DNA of 64,000 nt, from contig JBAIAA010000025.1 in assembly GCA_037893245.1 (NCBI GenBank), positions 2,542,001 to 2,606,000 of the forward strand. The letters are read 5' to 3'. Made by a program: the position numbers and the translations under genes. The stretch comes from Crossaster papposus (taxonomy: Eukaryota; Echinodermata; Asteroidea; Velatida; Solasteridae). This document shows positions 39,847 to 51,242 of the stretch, one piece after another. Each line of letters begins with the position of its first letter. Positions within the stretch are counted from its first letter, which is position 1. The notes below the pieces were generated by a model. It was given only the letters and a program-made list of their open reading frames with translations. It ran no database searches and was not told the origin of the DNA.

Positions 39847-40538
39847 GTAAGTGATGAAAAGTGAAAGAGGGTAATGCCCAGCGATAACAGCCATTCTCTG
39901 CATTCAGTGAACCCTGATCACCACATACAATTTTTTTTTAAAGCCCACACAGCCACTGTGCATGCAATGATGTAACCATCTGTTTGGGAGTTGACTATGG
40001 TCAACAGCCTTGATGCTACCATTTACTTCTGGGTTTTGCAGTTATGTTTTGTTTTCACTCGCACGTTATCTGATTGGCTCTCAAGTGGACTACGCCACAT
40101 TTTCATAGCGGCATAAATTGCATACCCACCCCCCTTTTCCACATTCCCTCGAAGTACGGGGGAAATAAAGAAAAACATCAAACCCGGAAGTAACGGTATC
40201 GTCAAGGCCTTGCTCTTTCAGAGCACCAGGCTGGGACTCTTACAAGAGGGCGATACGAGGTTCATGTACACACGTACTACATGTACATGGCACGGTACAG
40301 AAGCAATGTGTGCATCATGTGTGCGCATGGTGTGTGGAACCGACCGTGGGCAGCGATCGCCCTGTCAGTACAAGGCGTGGAGGCTGAAACAGCACATGCT
40401 CATCCTTGTATTCAAGGCTAGTGTTACTGAGTTCCTCATGCTCTTGTTTGAAATGAACCTGTTTCTAGTATATTCATTGCAACTTTGAGATTTTCAAGCA
40501 ACAACAACTAATATCCCTTGATATGTCTTTCTGTGCAG
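39847..40538. other. Intron
   Basis: GT...AG bounded. It contains an AGAGC hairpin (40209-40223) discussed under rejected items. Confidence 0.6.
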
Positions 40539-40718
40539 GTAATGAGTGCAGCTCCGGCCATTACTGCGTCGCCGGCAGCAGCTCTGAGGAGGATTGCCCC
40601 CCAGGCACCTACCTGCCTTCCCGGAGGGCGAAAAACATTACTTACTGCCTGGAGTGCGTCGGGGGACAGTACTGTGGGGCTAGTGGACTGGCTTATCCTG
40701 AAGGGAACTGCTCACGAG
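40539..40718 (+). CDS. GCC2/GCC3-repeat gene, exon B (intact)
   Basis: Acceptor TTCTGTGCAG, donor GTAGGT, phase 1 at both ends. It encodes CSSGHYCVAGSSSEEDCPPG and CVGGQYCGASGL, two Cys-rich modules, with a glycosylation sequon (NIT). Extracellular role inferred. Confidence 0.85.
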
Positions 40719-41322
40719 GTAGGTCGATGATGGAGAAACGATCATTTAACTCTCCTGGTCTTCTACACCTCGCAACCCTTCATAAAGTTAGCACCCGTCT
40801 GCATCTGTTGAATACTGCAGCAATCTCGAACTAGCTCACTGAATATAAACATTGCAGGCTCGAGTTAAGGCCAGTTCATACTTATCGTGTATTAAGCGAA
40901 TGCCGAACGAATTTGACTTCGGCAAATGTTGGCAGCGAGGGCTTTGTGAAGTTAAAATGTGTTCATCATTTGTTATTTCTTTTGCAACGTAAAAACGGCA
41001 AGTGACATCACAAATTCGCGTTCGCTTTTGCTATTGCAGGCAGAAGACTCAAGTCGACTCAACTCAACTCGAGTGAAGACTGATAGCACTTAAGTGCCAA
41101 AAATAAAAAGAAAACCTTCCCAAAAATATTTGCCATGATTTAAGGTGCAAAGTGTTTTCACAACTGGATGTAAATTTAGATTTTTACGACTTGATCAAGG
41201 ATGTGAATTTAAAGCATTTGGATGTGAATTTGATAAATCCTGCTAATGGCCGTGTCCGTTTTGAATGCAAAATCACACCATGTCCTTTCCTAGTGTAATA
41301 GTTTCTGTTTTAAACCCATTAG

Positions 41323-41544
41323 GTTTCTACTGCCCCGGCGGTCAGATTGTGCGTGAGCCCTTAGACTACCCTTGCACTCCAGGCTACTACTGCAAGGAAG
41401 GTGTGGATGACAAAGTGCCCTGCCCGGCAGGAACGTACCAGGATGATCCGGAAGAGTGGACCTGCAAGACTTGCCCTGAAGGGTTCTACTGTGATGACAC
41501 TGACAGGCCTATAGTAAACTACACGGCCTACATATGCCCTGAAG
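41323..41544 (+). CDS. GCC2/GCC3-repeat gene, exon C (donor altered)
   Basis: Acceptor CCCATTAG. The coding part is open (GFYCPGG, GYYCKEG, CPAGTYQDDPEEW, CPEGFYC). At the expected end CCTGAAG the next bases are TTATGT rather than GTATGT, so the donor is probably damaged. Confidence 0.8.
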
Positions 41545-42206
41545 TTATGTAGAAAAACTGAACCTGTTAGACATATACATGTAGTTGTTTTTCTTGATCC
41601 AGATGTTTTCCTAGTACCGTATTAATACCTTCCCGATTTTGATTTTAAAAATAAATCACCGCAAATACACGAAATTTTGATGTGAAATTGTAGCAAGATG
41701 GACATTTTAAGGAATATAAATAATCAAAATCTAAAAAGCTCACAATACACCCTGAGGCCAATTTAGCCCTTTCTGCCCAGATCTGTCTTATTTTATCTCG
41801 CCTGAGCGAAGTTTAGAGACCATGCACTCACTATTTATGTACGATGTTCGTTCGTATGTATACATCAATTTGGTTAAAGTTTTGAAAAAATTGGTCGTAT
41901 GTATTGAAATCTAATTCCAATCAAATTTGGGTCATGAATGCAATATCATGGTTGTGGTAAAGTACTGAGGTCAAAGTTCAAGTTCTAAAATCGGCTTGAA
42001 TTGCAAAACTTGTCTCATTTTAAAACTCAGTTTAATTGCAAACAAACTTGGGTTGTACATGCAATATTGTCATTTTTACATGGTGGTCTTTTCAAAGGTC
42101 AAGTACTGAAGCAAATGGTCATTTGAGGTCAAGTTGTAAAAAAGGGTTGTAAATGTAATTGTAAAATTGGCCTCGTTTGCAATCAAATCATAGATGCAAT
42201 ATCTAG
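41545..42206. other. Intron sequence with a short GGTCA-rich repeat
   Basis: Phrases such as GGTCATTTGAGGTCAAGTT recur at ~42,115 and ~47,645, flanking the block of insertions between them. Confidence 0.5.
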
Positions 42207-42475
42207 GGTGACGCGGGAGCGTCACGCCCAACGGGTTCGCCCGGCTGGGAGTGGCAGCGCCGCGGCACACTTACTTTGCCAGTGCACCGATTTTGCGTTA
42301 ATTTTATTCTTTCTTCAGTCCGACTGGAATAACTCGCGATCGCTCCACGGAATCGAAAAGAACCCAATAACGAAAATGATCAGGAGATCAAGGGCATGAG
42401 TACTATTGGGACAGAATTTAGATTTTCGACTTCTCAGAGGGGGTTGTCATACGAATCTGACCATCTGACAATGAC
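42207..42475. repeat. ~270-bp direct repeat flanking a fold-back element, left copy
   Basis: Starts GGGTGACGCGGGAGCGTCAC, itself a hairpin (GTGACGC-GGGA-GCGTCAC). It is nearly identical to 43163-43442. Confidence 0.9.
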
Positions 42476-42549
42476 AAAAAAACACAATGTGAATGAATTT
42501 CCTCAGTTCGACGACAGAGGTGGTTGTCATACGAATCTGACCATCTGAC

Positions 42550-43087
42550 CAACCCAGTCTCCTTCTTAAATTGTGTACATATCACAATTGACCAATTGTG
42601 TGTATATCACAATTTAAGAAACTGTACATGCGCAGTAATACCGGCAAAACGGAGGTTGGTCTTGAAAGAGTGAATAAACAAGTGTATGATGTTCTTATTA
42701 CTTGAATTAGTTGGTTTAAGTTCATTACTTTGTTTTGGGGTAGAATAAGGGAAAAGTCGGGTTAGGGTACAGAAAGAAAAACAAAACTTGAGATACAATG
42801 CAATTAAACTTGCGTCAAATAATAACAATAATAAGAATTGCTGTTAATGCGGTAATATGAATTGTTTTTTTCTTGTACCCTAACCCGACTTTTTCCTTTT
42901 CCAATCCCAAACTTAAACAACTACTGCAACTAATAAGAACATCATACACTTGTTTATTCACTCTTTGAGGGCCAACCTCCGTTTTGCCAGCATTACTGCG
43001 CATGTACAGTTTCTTAAATTGTGATATAGGCCTACACACAATTGGTCAATTGTGATATGTACACAATTTAAGAAGGAGACTGGGTTG
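42550..43087. mobile_element. 538-bp fold-back element with long inverted repeats
   Basis: Ends CAACCCAGTCTCCTTC / GAAGGAGACTGGGTTG. The arms are >200 bp and meet around a ~90-bp centre. Both sides carry the 8-bp CATCTGAC (42542-42549 and 43088-43095), fitting a hAT-type duplication. It is non-coding. Confidence 0.85.
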
Positions 43088-43162
43088 CATCTGACATGTG
43101 AATGAATTTCCTCAGTTCGACGACAGAGGGGGTTGTCATACGAATCTGACCATCTGACATGT

Positions 43163-43442
43163 GAGGGTGACGCGGGAGCGTCACACCCAACGGGTTCGCC
43201 CGGCTGGGAGTGGCAGCGCCGCGGCACCCTTACTTTGCCAGTGAACCGAGTTTGCGTTAATTTTATTTTTCTTTCTTTCTTCTTCAGTCCGACTGGAATA
43301 ACTCGCGATCGCTCCACGGAATCGAAAAGAATTAACCCAATAACGAAAATGATCAGGAGATCAAGGGCATGAGTTATATTGGGACAGAATTTTGATTTTC
43401 GACTTCTCAGAGGGGGTTGTCATACGCATCTGACCATCTGAC
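43163..43442. repeat. ~270-bp direct repeat, right copy
   Basis: Matches the left copy at 42207-42475 with small indels. With the fold-back element between them, the pair forms a compound structure. Confidence 0.9.
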
Positions 43443-44502
43443 ATATGAATTTCCTCAGTTCGACGAAAACGGCACTAAAAGCATCTGTGAATGAATGCAT
43501 TCCTAAGTGAAACTCGGTGCAAGAATGTGTGATATTTCTTGCGTTTTTGTGAGTTTCGGGCGTTTTAGCATTTGCTAGTGTCAGTGCGCATGTACTGCGC
43601 AATTGTGCGGCGTTGTTTGCAAGTGTGCGCTGCGCAAATGCCGCCAAAACGCTTGCGCACACAACCACAAATTTCAGCTCTGGTAATACTTTTCGCTGTC
43701 TGAATCGCTTCAAATTATCGGCAATTTCGGTCAATTCTGTGTTTCTGTCTAACTTTCTTGCTTCTGCCGCAATTTTGTTTCATTTCCTGCTGAAAATTGT
43801 CAAACTATTTCGCTTTTTTGCAGCAGTCACAGTGTGCCCTTTGTAGTGAAGCACAACGGCAACTTGACGCAGGACAATATCATCACAATCGCAGACGTTC
43901 GCCGATGACAACGACGAGGCCGACTCGCAGGAGGGGGGGGGGGGGGGGGAGGTTAAAAAAAGTAACAAAACACCCGAAATAACGAAGCTAAAACGTATTT
44001 TGGCTTCAAAAGTGACCAATTTAGACAATTAAGACAGAAACAACGAAGTAGCAGCTGCTATTGACTAGTGCTATCTCCTCACAGGGTAGGAGCTAATGGG
44101 TATACGGAGAACAATGTAATGGTGTACAGTACTATATAGTATATACATACTAGTAGCCCGCAAGACGCAACACCGTAGGTCTGACGACAAAGTAGGCTGA
44201 TTGGTTTATTTAGAGTCGGGTAGGTTAGTAGATGGGCTCGACTAACTGTAACGGGTGGTTCTGTTCTGTGTGGGAACAACGTGTACCGAGGTGTCAACTT
44301 GCATCTATACTCAACAACCGTTTGCTGTTTGTTCGCACATCGGCAAACTTACATTGTGTTTTTTTTGCAGGTTTCCTTCGCTCGGAATCTACGCATCGAT
44401 TTCCGGGCACAACAAGCGATAGACGATTGCTTGTAAGAGGTAAGAGAAAAAAACGTAAAAAAACCTTCAAAACAAAAACAAAACACAAAACTAAAAACAA
44501 AA
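43443..44502. other. Spacer with poly-G run and possible short spliced leader exon
   Basis: A G18 tract lies at about 43,931-43,949. An acceptor-like TTTTTTTTGCAG (ends ~44,371) and a donor-like AGAG/GTAAGAG (~44,440) bound 70 bases upstream of the GC-rich ORF. This is only suggestive. Confidence 0.35.
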
Positions 44503-45072
44503 ATGGCGCGCAGTGCGGCCGACAAGCGACGGCCGCCCAAGGCGTCGCCGCGTCGCCGACTTCGTCGCAAACCCTACGGGGCGCGGGAGAGTGAGCTGCC
44601 ACTCGTCGACAGCAGCCAGTCGCAGTACACTAGCGACGCGCATGAGATACAAGCGCACATGCCCAAGTTGCCCTGCGGCGACAACACCGGGCCGCAGGCG
44701 GCGCATCGCGCGCGGGCGCACTCGTGCTTGCGCGATAGGGCGCATAAGATCAATCGGCGTCGGCGCAGTCACTCCGCGCAGCCACGCGACGACACGCGTC
44801 CGGCCCAGCACGTGCAGCTGCTCTACACGCAGTTTATGCACATATGGCTGGACGCGCGTCGTGACCGCATGGCGCGCATTCCGCGTCGAAAGCGACGCCC
44901 CAAGTTCCATGCGCCGGCGCCGCTCACCATCACCAAGCGAGAGAGTGAGCTGACACTCTGCAACAACAGCCCGCCGCAGTACAAGGGCACCTCACTGCCG
45001 CACAAACAGAAGTGTGCCGGCAAGTGCAGCCAGCTGCATCTAGTGACAGTACTGCCTACCATTCCTCCATAG
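44503..45072 (+). CDS. Unassigned GC-rich ORF encoding an Arg-rich basic protein (189 residues)
   Basis: A clear ATG after an A-rich leader; GC content is much higher than in surrounding DNA. The product is strongly basic (RRRLRRKP, RRRRSH, RRKRRPK) with two related segments starting ESEL (around residues 28 and 140), indicating an internal duplication. No family is recognised. Other frames are also open because of GC richness, so coding is uncertain. It could be a gene of a transposon or a captured fragment. Confidence 0.4.
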   Translation: MARSAADKRRPPKASPRRRLRRKPYGARESELPLVDSSQSQYTSDAHEIQAHMPKLPCGDNTGPQAAHRARAHSCLRDRAHKINRRRRSHSAQPRDDTRPAQHVQLLYTQFMHIWLDARRDRMARIPRRKRRPKFHAPAPLTITKRESELTLCNNSPPQYKGTSLPHKQKCAGKCSQLHLVTVLPTIPP

Positions 45073-45354
45073 TCCGTTAGCGGTCTAGCGAGTCCGTACC
45101 GATTGGCGGACTTATTTGGCCTACATCGCGCATAACCATGTGATGCGTATGCAAATAATTTATGAATAACTACATATCACCGCGGGGGGTTTGATTGGCC
45201 GATCCGTCAAGTCGGATTTACTGCACTGACATGATGACATCGCGTTGATGCCGATAGCGGAACGCGACCAGATGACGGCGCCTTTTTTCTAAGGCCAACA
45301 AAGCACATAACTATTCGGCCGGATTGACGAAAGCAAATTGGTAGTCTTAACTCC

Positions 45355-46038
45355 ATGGTAAGTCCGACTTGGGTCAAGTCTACCCTCCGAGTACATTGCG
45401 CGTGCCTCTACGCGGCATACGAGAAATTGCGCCGACTGCGCACGCACAAGCGGCGTATCGCCCGCCTCTTCAAAGAGGATGCGCAGTGGTGGGCGCACAC
45501 GGGCGTCAAAGCGCTGCTGCCGCCGTCGCCGGCCACCATCATCGAGCTCCTCTTCAAAGAGGATGCGCAGTGGTGGGCGCAAACGGGCGCAAAAGCGCTG
45601 CTGGCGCCGCCCGTGACGGTCGAGCAGACGTCGCTCCCAACGCCTGCCATGCAAATCGTACAGTCGCCTGGCGCCGACATGACGATGCTCGGTCACGTCG
45701 CTGGCGCTCGTACGGCGAAAGCCAAAAAGAAGCGCGCGAGCGTTGCAGTGAAAAATCTGCCCAAGCGCGCCGCCACCAGCACATCCGCGCAGCCAAGCAG
45801 CGCAGCGCCGCCACCGCAAAAGCGGGCGCAACCGAAGCGCAAAGAGCAGCGCGAGCGTCTGCGGCAGTTGCAGTCGGCCGCTGTCGACGCCGAGTTTGCC
45901 GCTTACGACAGTCGCGCCGACAACCGTGACGCGCTCGAAGCGCGCTTGCGTGAGCTTGTTGCCATGGCGGCGGACGGTGACTGCATTCTGTCGGCGCGCG
46001 AAAAACTTCTTACTGTTCAAACACAAGCTACTAAATAA
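45355..46038 (+). CDS. Unassigned GC-rich ORF with FKEDAQWWA repeat (227 residues)
   Basis: The protein repeats LFKEDAQWWA(H/Q)TG(V/A)KALL at about residues 38-58 and 65-85, followed by an Ala/Lys/Arg-rich region and a charged helix near the C-terminus (RLRELVAMAADGD). It ends 11 bp before the left arm of the 1.56-kb inverted-repeat element. A 245-residue frame is also open on the opposite strand (45289-46026), but the in-frame repeat and basic composition favour the plus strand slightly. Function unknown. Confidence 0.4.
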   Translation: MVSPTWVKSTLRVHCACLYAAYEKLRRLRTHKRRIARLFKEDAQWWAHTGVKALLPPSPATIIELLFKEDAQWWAQTGAKALLAPPVTVEQTSLPTPAMQIVQSPGADMTMLGHVAGARTAKAKKKRASVAVKNLPKRAATSTSAQPSSAAPPPQKRAQPKRKEQRERLRQLQSAAVDAEFAAYDSRADNRDALEARLRELVAMAADGDCILSAREKLLTVQTQATK

Positions 46039-46048
46039 AAGAAAGTGG

Positions 46049-47607
46049 ACAAGTCAAAGGTAAAATGCTCTGAGAGCATAATAAAAGGGCCAACGGGTTT
46101 CCAGTTAAAGTAAAATGCTGTGCGAGCATTCCAGCTAAAGTAAAATGCTGTCTCAGCACTGCACTCGCGTCAAAAAGGAAGTGGACAAGAGAATGCCAAC
46201 GGGTTTTACCTCTTACCCCCCCCCAACAAGCGCAGACCGAGCGAAAGGTCAGCAGGTGTGGGCCACTAGTTCGGTGTGGGCGGGTCGAAACCGTTGCCCT
46301 CCCACCGAGCAGTAGATGTTAACTGGTTAGCACCGTACCGTAATCACTGCATTTATTTGCATACACTAATGCTGGTGGGTCATCGTAAGATAGCCATTAC
46401 GGCTTGGATGGAGTTCAATTTTGGTTTTGCGTTGCTATAAAGAGTACTATCACCAATGTTCGATATACGCTGCGCGCTCTCCTGCACTGACGACACTGTC
46501 TGAGAGGTCCTAGGTGCCGCTATGCACGCTCTTCTACTCTGGCGCATACTAGCTACGCCCATAATTCTAACCTACACCCTCCAGCTAGCCCAAGACACTT
46601 GACAGCCTTCGCTCCGCTTTGCATGCACATCTGCGCCAGCGTACTTTCAGCATCTGTCAGCTACACCTAATGCATGAGCGCCTGTGCCTGCATAGGGTTG
46701 CACTTCATACACTGCAACAGGTCATCACGTCAGTTGACAATGACAATTCTACTTAGCACCGCCTTCTTTCTCCCCCTTTAGACCACCGTACGTAGCTGTG
46801 CCTTGCGCGCATTTGTCTCACAAACGCTCGCAAATACACAGCGAACGCACGCTTTCTCTAATTCATCCGACACGTGTGCCGGATTCCAAAAAAAACGATG
46901 TCACCTTGCTTCAATACTCAACAACTTTTGCACGGAAACATGTGAGCGCCAACAGCAGCATACTTACTACTTGATACACAGCGCGCACAGAGCGGGTAAG
47001 AAGTGAACTTCACCGTGGGCCCACAGCGCGTGTCGAGATTATCCGTTAATAAGCCCATTATAAGCTTATTTATAAGCTCGTGCTCATCCGCCCTATCGCG
47101 CGAGCACGAGTTATTGTTTACGCGCCGTCCATTTCGTGCCAGTTATTCAGCTACGTGACCACCGACCGCGTTACATAGCCGGTGATCGCCTTCCCACTCT
47201 CTTGCGTTGCGGCCTTCTCTCTCTCGCAGAGAGTGCAGCGCTTTCCCCTCCAATGCGCGTGTCTCTCTCTCATTCTCTCATTGGCTCATTGAGTCGGTGC
47301 TTTAGACTACCCGATTGTGAGTCCATGCTGCTATGGGAGGAGGGGGCGAGGTGGGAGGGCAACGGTTTCGACCCGCCCACACCGAACTAGTGGCCCACAC
47401 CTGCTGACCTTTCGCTCGGTCTGCGCTTGTTGGGGGGGGGTAAGAGGTAAAACCCGTTGGCATTCTCTTGTCCACTTCCTTTTTGACGCGAGTGCAGTGC
47501 TGAGACAGCATTTTACTTTAGCTGGAATGCTCGCACAGCATTTTACTTTAACTGGAAACCCGTTGGCCCTTTTATTATGCTTTCAGAGCATTTTACCTTT
47601 GACTTGT
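46049..47607. mobile_element. 1.56-kb element with ~265-bp terminal inverted repeats
   Basis: Left arm 46049-46313 and right arm ~47,333-47,607 are inverted copies starting ACAAGTCAAAGGTAAAATGC. Each arm contains three AAAATGCT...AGCA hairpin-like units and a C-run. The ~1-kb interior has no convincing ORF. I see no clear target duplication. A phrase near 46,905-46,925 (AATACTCAACAAC) resembles 44,308-44,323. Confidence 0.8.
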
Positions 47608-47798
47608 AGAAACTTGCATGTGATGGTAATATACTTTGGTAAAATGTCATTTGAGGTCAAGTTTTAAAATAGGGTAATCGTGAAAGTAGGCGAGACTCGT
47701 GGTAAGAGGACCATTCTTGTGGACTGAACATGTGAATTAATACTTTGGTCATATTATATTACTGCTGTTTTTATTAATCCATGTCATTATTAAACCAG

Positions 47799-48149
47799 GT
47801 CACTACTGCCCTAACGGAACCCACGCCGCCACTGAGTACCCCTGCCCTATTGGTACTTTCAACAACGCCACGGGCCTGGCTAGCTGGGAGCAGTGCGCCC
47901 CCTGCCTGGGCAGCTACCACTGCGGCCAGCCTGGACTGACTTTATTACCCCAACACCCGCTGTTCGGCGGGCTACTTCTGTCGGATTAGGGCCGAGAGGG
48001 CCGCGCCTAACCAAGGTTCGGATGCCGGGATGTGCACGGCCGGTTACTACTGCCCCAGGGCACGACGGAACCTGCGGCGTGTCCCCGGGGGACGATTAGT
48101 AATGAGGAAGGGCTGATAAACATGACGGAGTGTAAACCATGTCTGGCAG
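47799..48149 (+). pseudogene. GCC2/GCC3-repeat gene, exon D (frameshifted, with stops)
   Basis: Acceptor TTAAACCAG, donor GTAGGC. GHYCPNGTHAATEYPC and CAPCLGSYHCGQPG are in frame; after GLT the frame is lost and stops appear (for example in GTCGGATTAGG). The Cys pattern continues in other frames (CTAGYYCP, CKPCLAG). Confidence 0.8.
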
Positions 48150-48714
48150 GTAGGCTTTTTTCGAAAATACAAAAATTGCCATAGTATGAAGCCATTATAG
48201 CCATTGTATCTGCAATCCTAGAGATAGAGAAACTAATTTGCTGGAGTGCGACAAAAACCTTCAGATTTATTTACAAAAACTGAAATTACAGACATAAGAT
48301 ATCTTATAGAAATGGGAGAGCAATTTTTGTGAATTAGTATCAAAGGAATCCTTAATATTTTGATAGTTTTCAACACACGCTAATTGCCCGAAACCTTTTT
48401 ACGTTGTCAAAGTCTGAACATTCGAGCATGTAACATGTGCACGCTAGCTCCCACTTCATTCAATATATTTCTTGTTGTCTATCTAGCAGTGGGAACTAGT
48501 TGACGATTGCATGCAAACTAGCGTTATCGAATTAGAAAACAGAGTCGGGTGGGAATTTCATGGGGGGGGGGGGGGGGAGAGATTCGTATTAAAAATACAC
48601 TTTTTTATTAAAAAAAAGACGCGGATGGTAATGAAAACATAAATTATTGGCCTTATCAGCACCACTTTATAATTATTTCCTTTATAATTATTTCCTTTGA
48701 TATCCACTGAACAG
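48150..48714. other. Intron with poly-G tract near 48,561
   Basis: GT...AG bounded; no other feature seen. Confidence 0.6.
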
Positions 48715-49002
48715 GCCAGTACTGTGATGAAGATGCCCTCCTTGCCCCTGCCGGCTACTGCCTCTCGGGCTTTTACTGCGGGCGTGGCTCGGACGACCGT
48801 CAGCAACACGTCTGCCCAGCCGGTCGGTACTGCGGCAACGGCACGTCGGTGCCTGAGAGGTGCCCCAGTGGAACCTACTACAACGACACCGGACTGAGCA
48901 ACGTTTGGGAGTGCCGGAACTGCACATCCGGATGGTACTGCCGACAGGTCGGGCTGACTTTGGAGGAAGGACTGTGCATGGAAGGCTACTACTGCCCTGA
49001 AG
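48715..49002 (+). CDS. GCC2/GCC3-repeat gene, exon E (intact)
   Basis: Acceptor CCACTGAACAG, donor GTAAGC, phase 1 at both ends. It is open throughout with five Cys modules (QYCDEDALLAPAGYC, FYCGRGSDD, RYCGNGTSVPE, WYCRQVGLT, GYYCPEG) and two N-glycosylation sequons. Confidence 0.88.
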
Positions 49003-49229
49003 GTAAGCAGGATTAAAACAAAAAGAATTGTGTGTGTGACCAGACACCTCGTGACTCAAATCTGAGTACTTCCTGTTTACAGTTGGTTTGAATAGATCAT
49101 CAGTTGTCTTAGAACAAGATGCCTTGCTGCATCCCTTCGGAATTCCTTACCTGGTGCTTGTTTCCCACAACCTATGATCTGCCGCACTTTAAGAAGAATG
49201 TTAATTTCAACCTTCAGTTTTCCTAAGTA

Positions 49230-50400
49230 TCTTTTCTTCTTTTAATTTCTCTTGTAGTTCTGTACCTAAAGTAGATTCTACGAGGATTGTTGATAAGTTC
49301 GTTGCCAGAAGGAGTCAGTTTTTGAAAATGAAACACATTTATTTTTCAACAGAGTCCCCTCTTACATTAACACACGTAGTTCATCAGTCATGGAGCATGT
49401 AATTACCTTCAGTGTGGAAGCCATTGTCTTAGGCTCTCAGAAGGAGATCCACAGAATTAATTACGTCATCATCTGAGGCAAAGTGGTGACCACCAAGCTC
49501 TTTCTACTTCGGGAAGAGGTAGTAGTCAGAGGGGTGCCAAATCAGGAGAATAGGACGGGTGTTTGACCAGTTCAAATCACAGAAATGCCAACCCTCCTGA
49601 TTTTGCCAGAAGGCTCCCAGAAAATCAACTAAACTCCCGACCTTACGGGCACATAAGATATCCTCCCAGATTTGCAATATTAATGCGCCTTTATTTTTTG
49701 TATCAGCATTTTTGTTGCTTTCTGCGCACGCGCTGCCGTTCAATGCATTACAGCATGCACAGTTACCAGACCAAGCATGCCGGTGCGGCCTGATGGAGCA
49801 CTCGGTACACGGCTAGCTGCAGCGCGCCTGCATATACTTCTGTAGTAAGCCATTAACGTATGCATGGTGCACAGTGATTACAATGAATGTACATGTACAT
49901 GTGTACATTACATGTGGTACACGCAAGTCACAAGACCGGCGGAAACACAGTTTCGCGACTTGACTTTACGTGAAAATCGGACTTCTTTTCCCTTTTGGTT
50001 AATCTCTCTCATGTGATCAGTTGCTGTCATAATTATCATACGTACGCATGCGCAATACTACCAATGAGCCCAAATGAAAAAGCAACCAAGCAACTCTGTT
50101 CAATGTTCAACATGACGGAGACTATATTGAAAGCAAATAAAACGACTTAAAAATGTACTTTACAAATCCTCCCTGACAACAGAATTCAAAAGTTGGCATC
50201 TCTAAAATCCACATTTCTGGTTGGCAGCCATGGCCACTGTGGTCATGTGGGCTGGAGCATTGTCCTGGCAGAAGAGCACCCCTCTTGTCAGTTTCCCACT
50301 TCAAATCTTTATGATATTCAGGAGATCTGCATAGTATTCCCTGTTGATATTGTGGCCCTTTTCAAACCTTCTGTGTAATCACTTAATGTAAAGTTGAACT
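49230..50400 (-). pseudogene. Mariner-type transposase remnant, interrupted
   Basis: On the minus strand VLFCQDNAPAHMT (50243-50283) is the catalytic-region signature of mariner transposases. YSPDLAP and PSDYYLFPK (49511-49556) follow in two frames separated by one extra base. The C-terminal DDDVINSV-like block and a CTACGAGGATTGTTGATAAG end-like sequence lie at ~49,270-49,470. About 600 bp of unrelated DNA separates the first two motifs, which normally lie ~30 codons apart, so the copy also carries an insertion. Confidence 0.8.
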
Positions 50401-51106
50401 GCACACAAATTCTGTGAAAAATGTATAGTTCATATTATTCTACCATAAGCTACAAACTTATCTTGTACAAATTGATTTGGACAAATGTGACCAGCTCTAC
50501 AAAAAAAGTGTATTCTGTCGCAACCAAAATTGAGTTATATACATGGTTGAAAAACCCACAATGTAAGCTTTCATTTGGTATATACTAGAGCTCTATAGCC
50601 GCTTTTATTTTAAAAATATGACGTGTTTACATATTTATTACTTCCTTGGAGTTTAAATTACACAACTTAGAAAACGGGCTTTGAAATAGCCGGCTCTGTT
50701 GTACTACAACAGAACGATGTACACAAAATGGTATTTGTTCCCACTTTAATCATCAAAATCAACATTTCTTTGAATGAAACCTGAAACTGGAGGTATTGAA
50801 AATGTCATTCATGACAACAAATCACATTTTTATGAAATGTTTACCCTCTCAACGTTGAGCGGGCTATTACATAATAGTGCACAGCGCGACTTAATACACC
50901 TTTTTGTAGAGCTCAACAAATATGCATAAAAAAAGCAGTATGTGAAGTAATGAAAATCATGTGCAGGACCAGATTCCTCGTCACTGAATACAGATACTTC
51001 TTTTTGTACAGTTATTTGTTGGTTGTGATCCATTGCAATTATCTTCACTTCAATACTAAACTGTAATGCCACAAATTTCTACAATTGATGTTTCTGTTTT
51101 TACTAG
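50401..51106. other. Intron sequence
   Basis: No gene. A phrase near 50,965-51,025 resembles 49,040-49,095, which may be an old repeat. Confidence 0.4.
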
Positions 51107-51242
51107 GTTCTGACAGGCCCAACCCCGTCGAGTGTCGCATAGGACTGCACTGCCCAGCGGGCTCCCCGGATCCCAAGGCCTGCCTGGCCGGTTACTACAC
51201 GGACTGAACCACGCAGTATGAATGCAAGATATGCCCCAGAGG
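51107..51242 (+). pseudogene. GCC2/GCC3-repeat gene, exon F (in-frame TGA)
   Basis: Acceptor TTTTACTAG, donor GTGAGC. Encodes CRIGLHCPAGSPDPKACLAG; TGA at 51205-51207 interrupts before QYECKICP. The exon ends in phase 2, matching the next exon. Confidence 0.8.

Noticed and set aside
40209-40223. Histone 3' stem-loop (TGCTCT-TTC-AGAGCA followed by CCA)
   Set aside because: The loop is 3 rather than 4 bases, and it lies ~1.9 kb from the H2B pseudogene inside an intron; chance is likely.
45289-46026. 245-codon minus-strand ORF opposite the GC-rich ORF
   Set aside because: Arg/Leu-rich composition typical of antisense frames in GC-rich DNA; no repeat or motif of its own. Kept as a caveat only.
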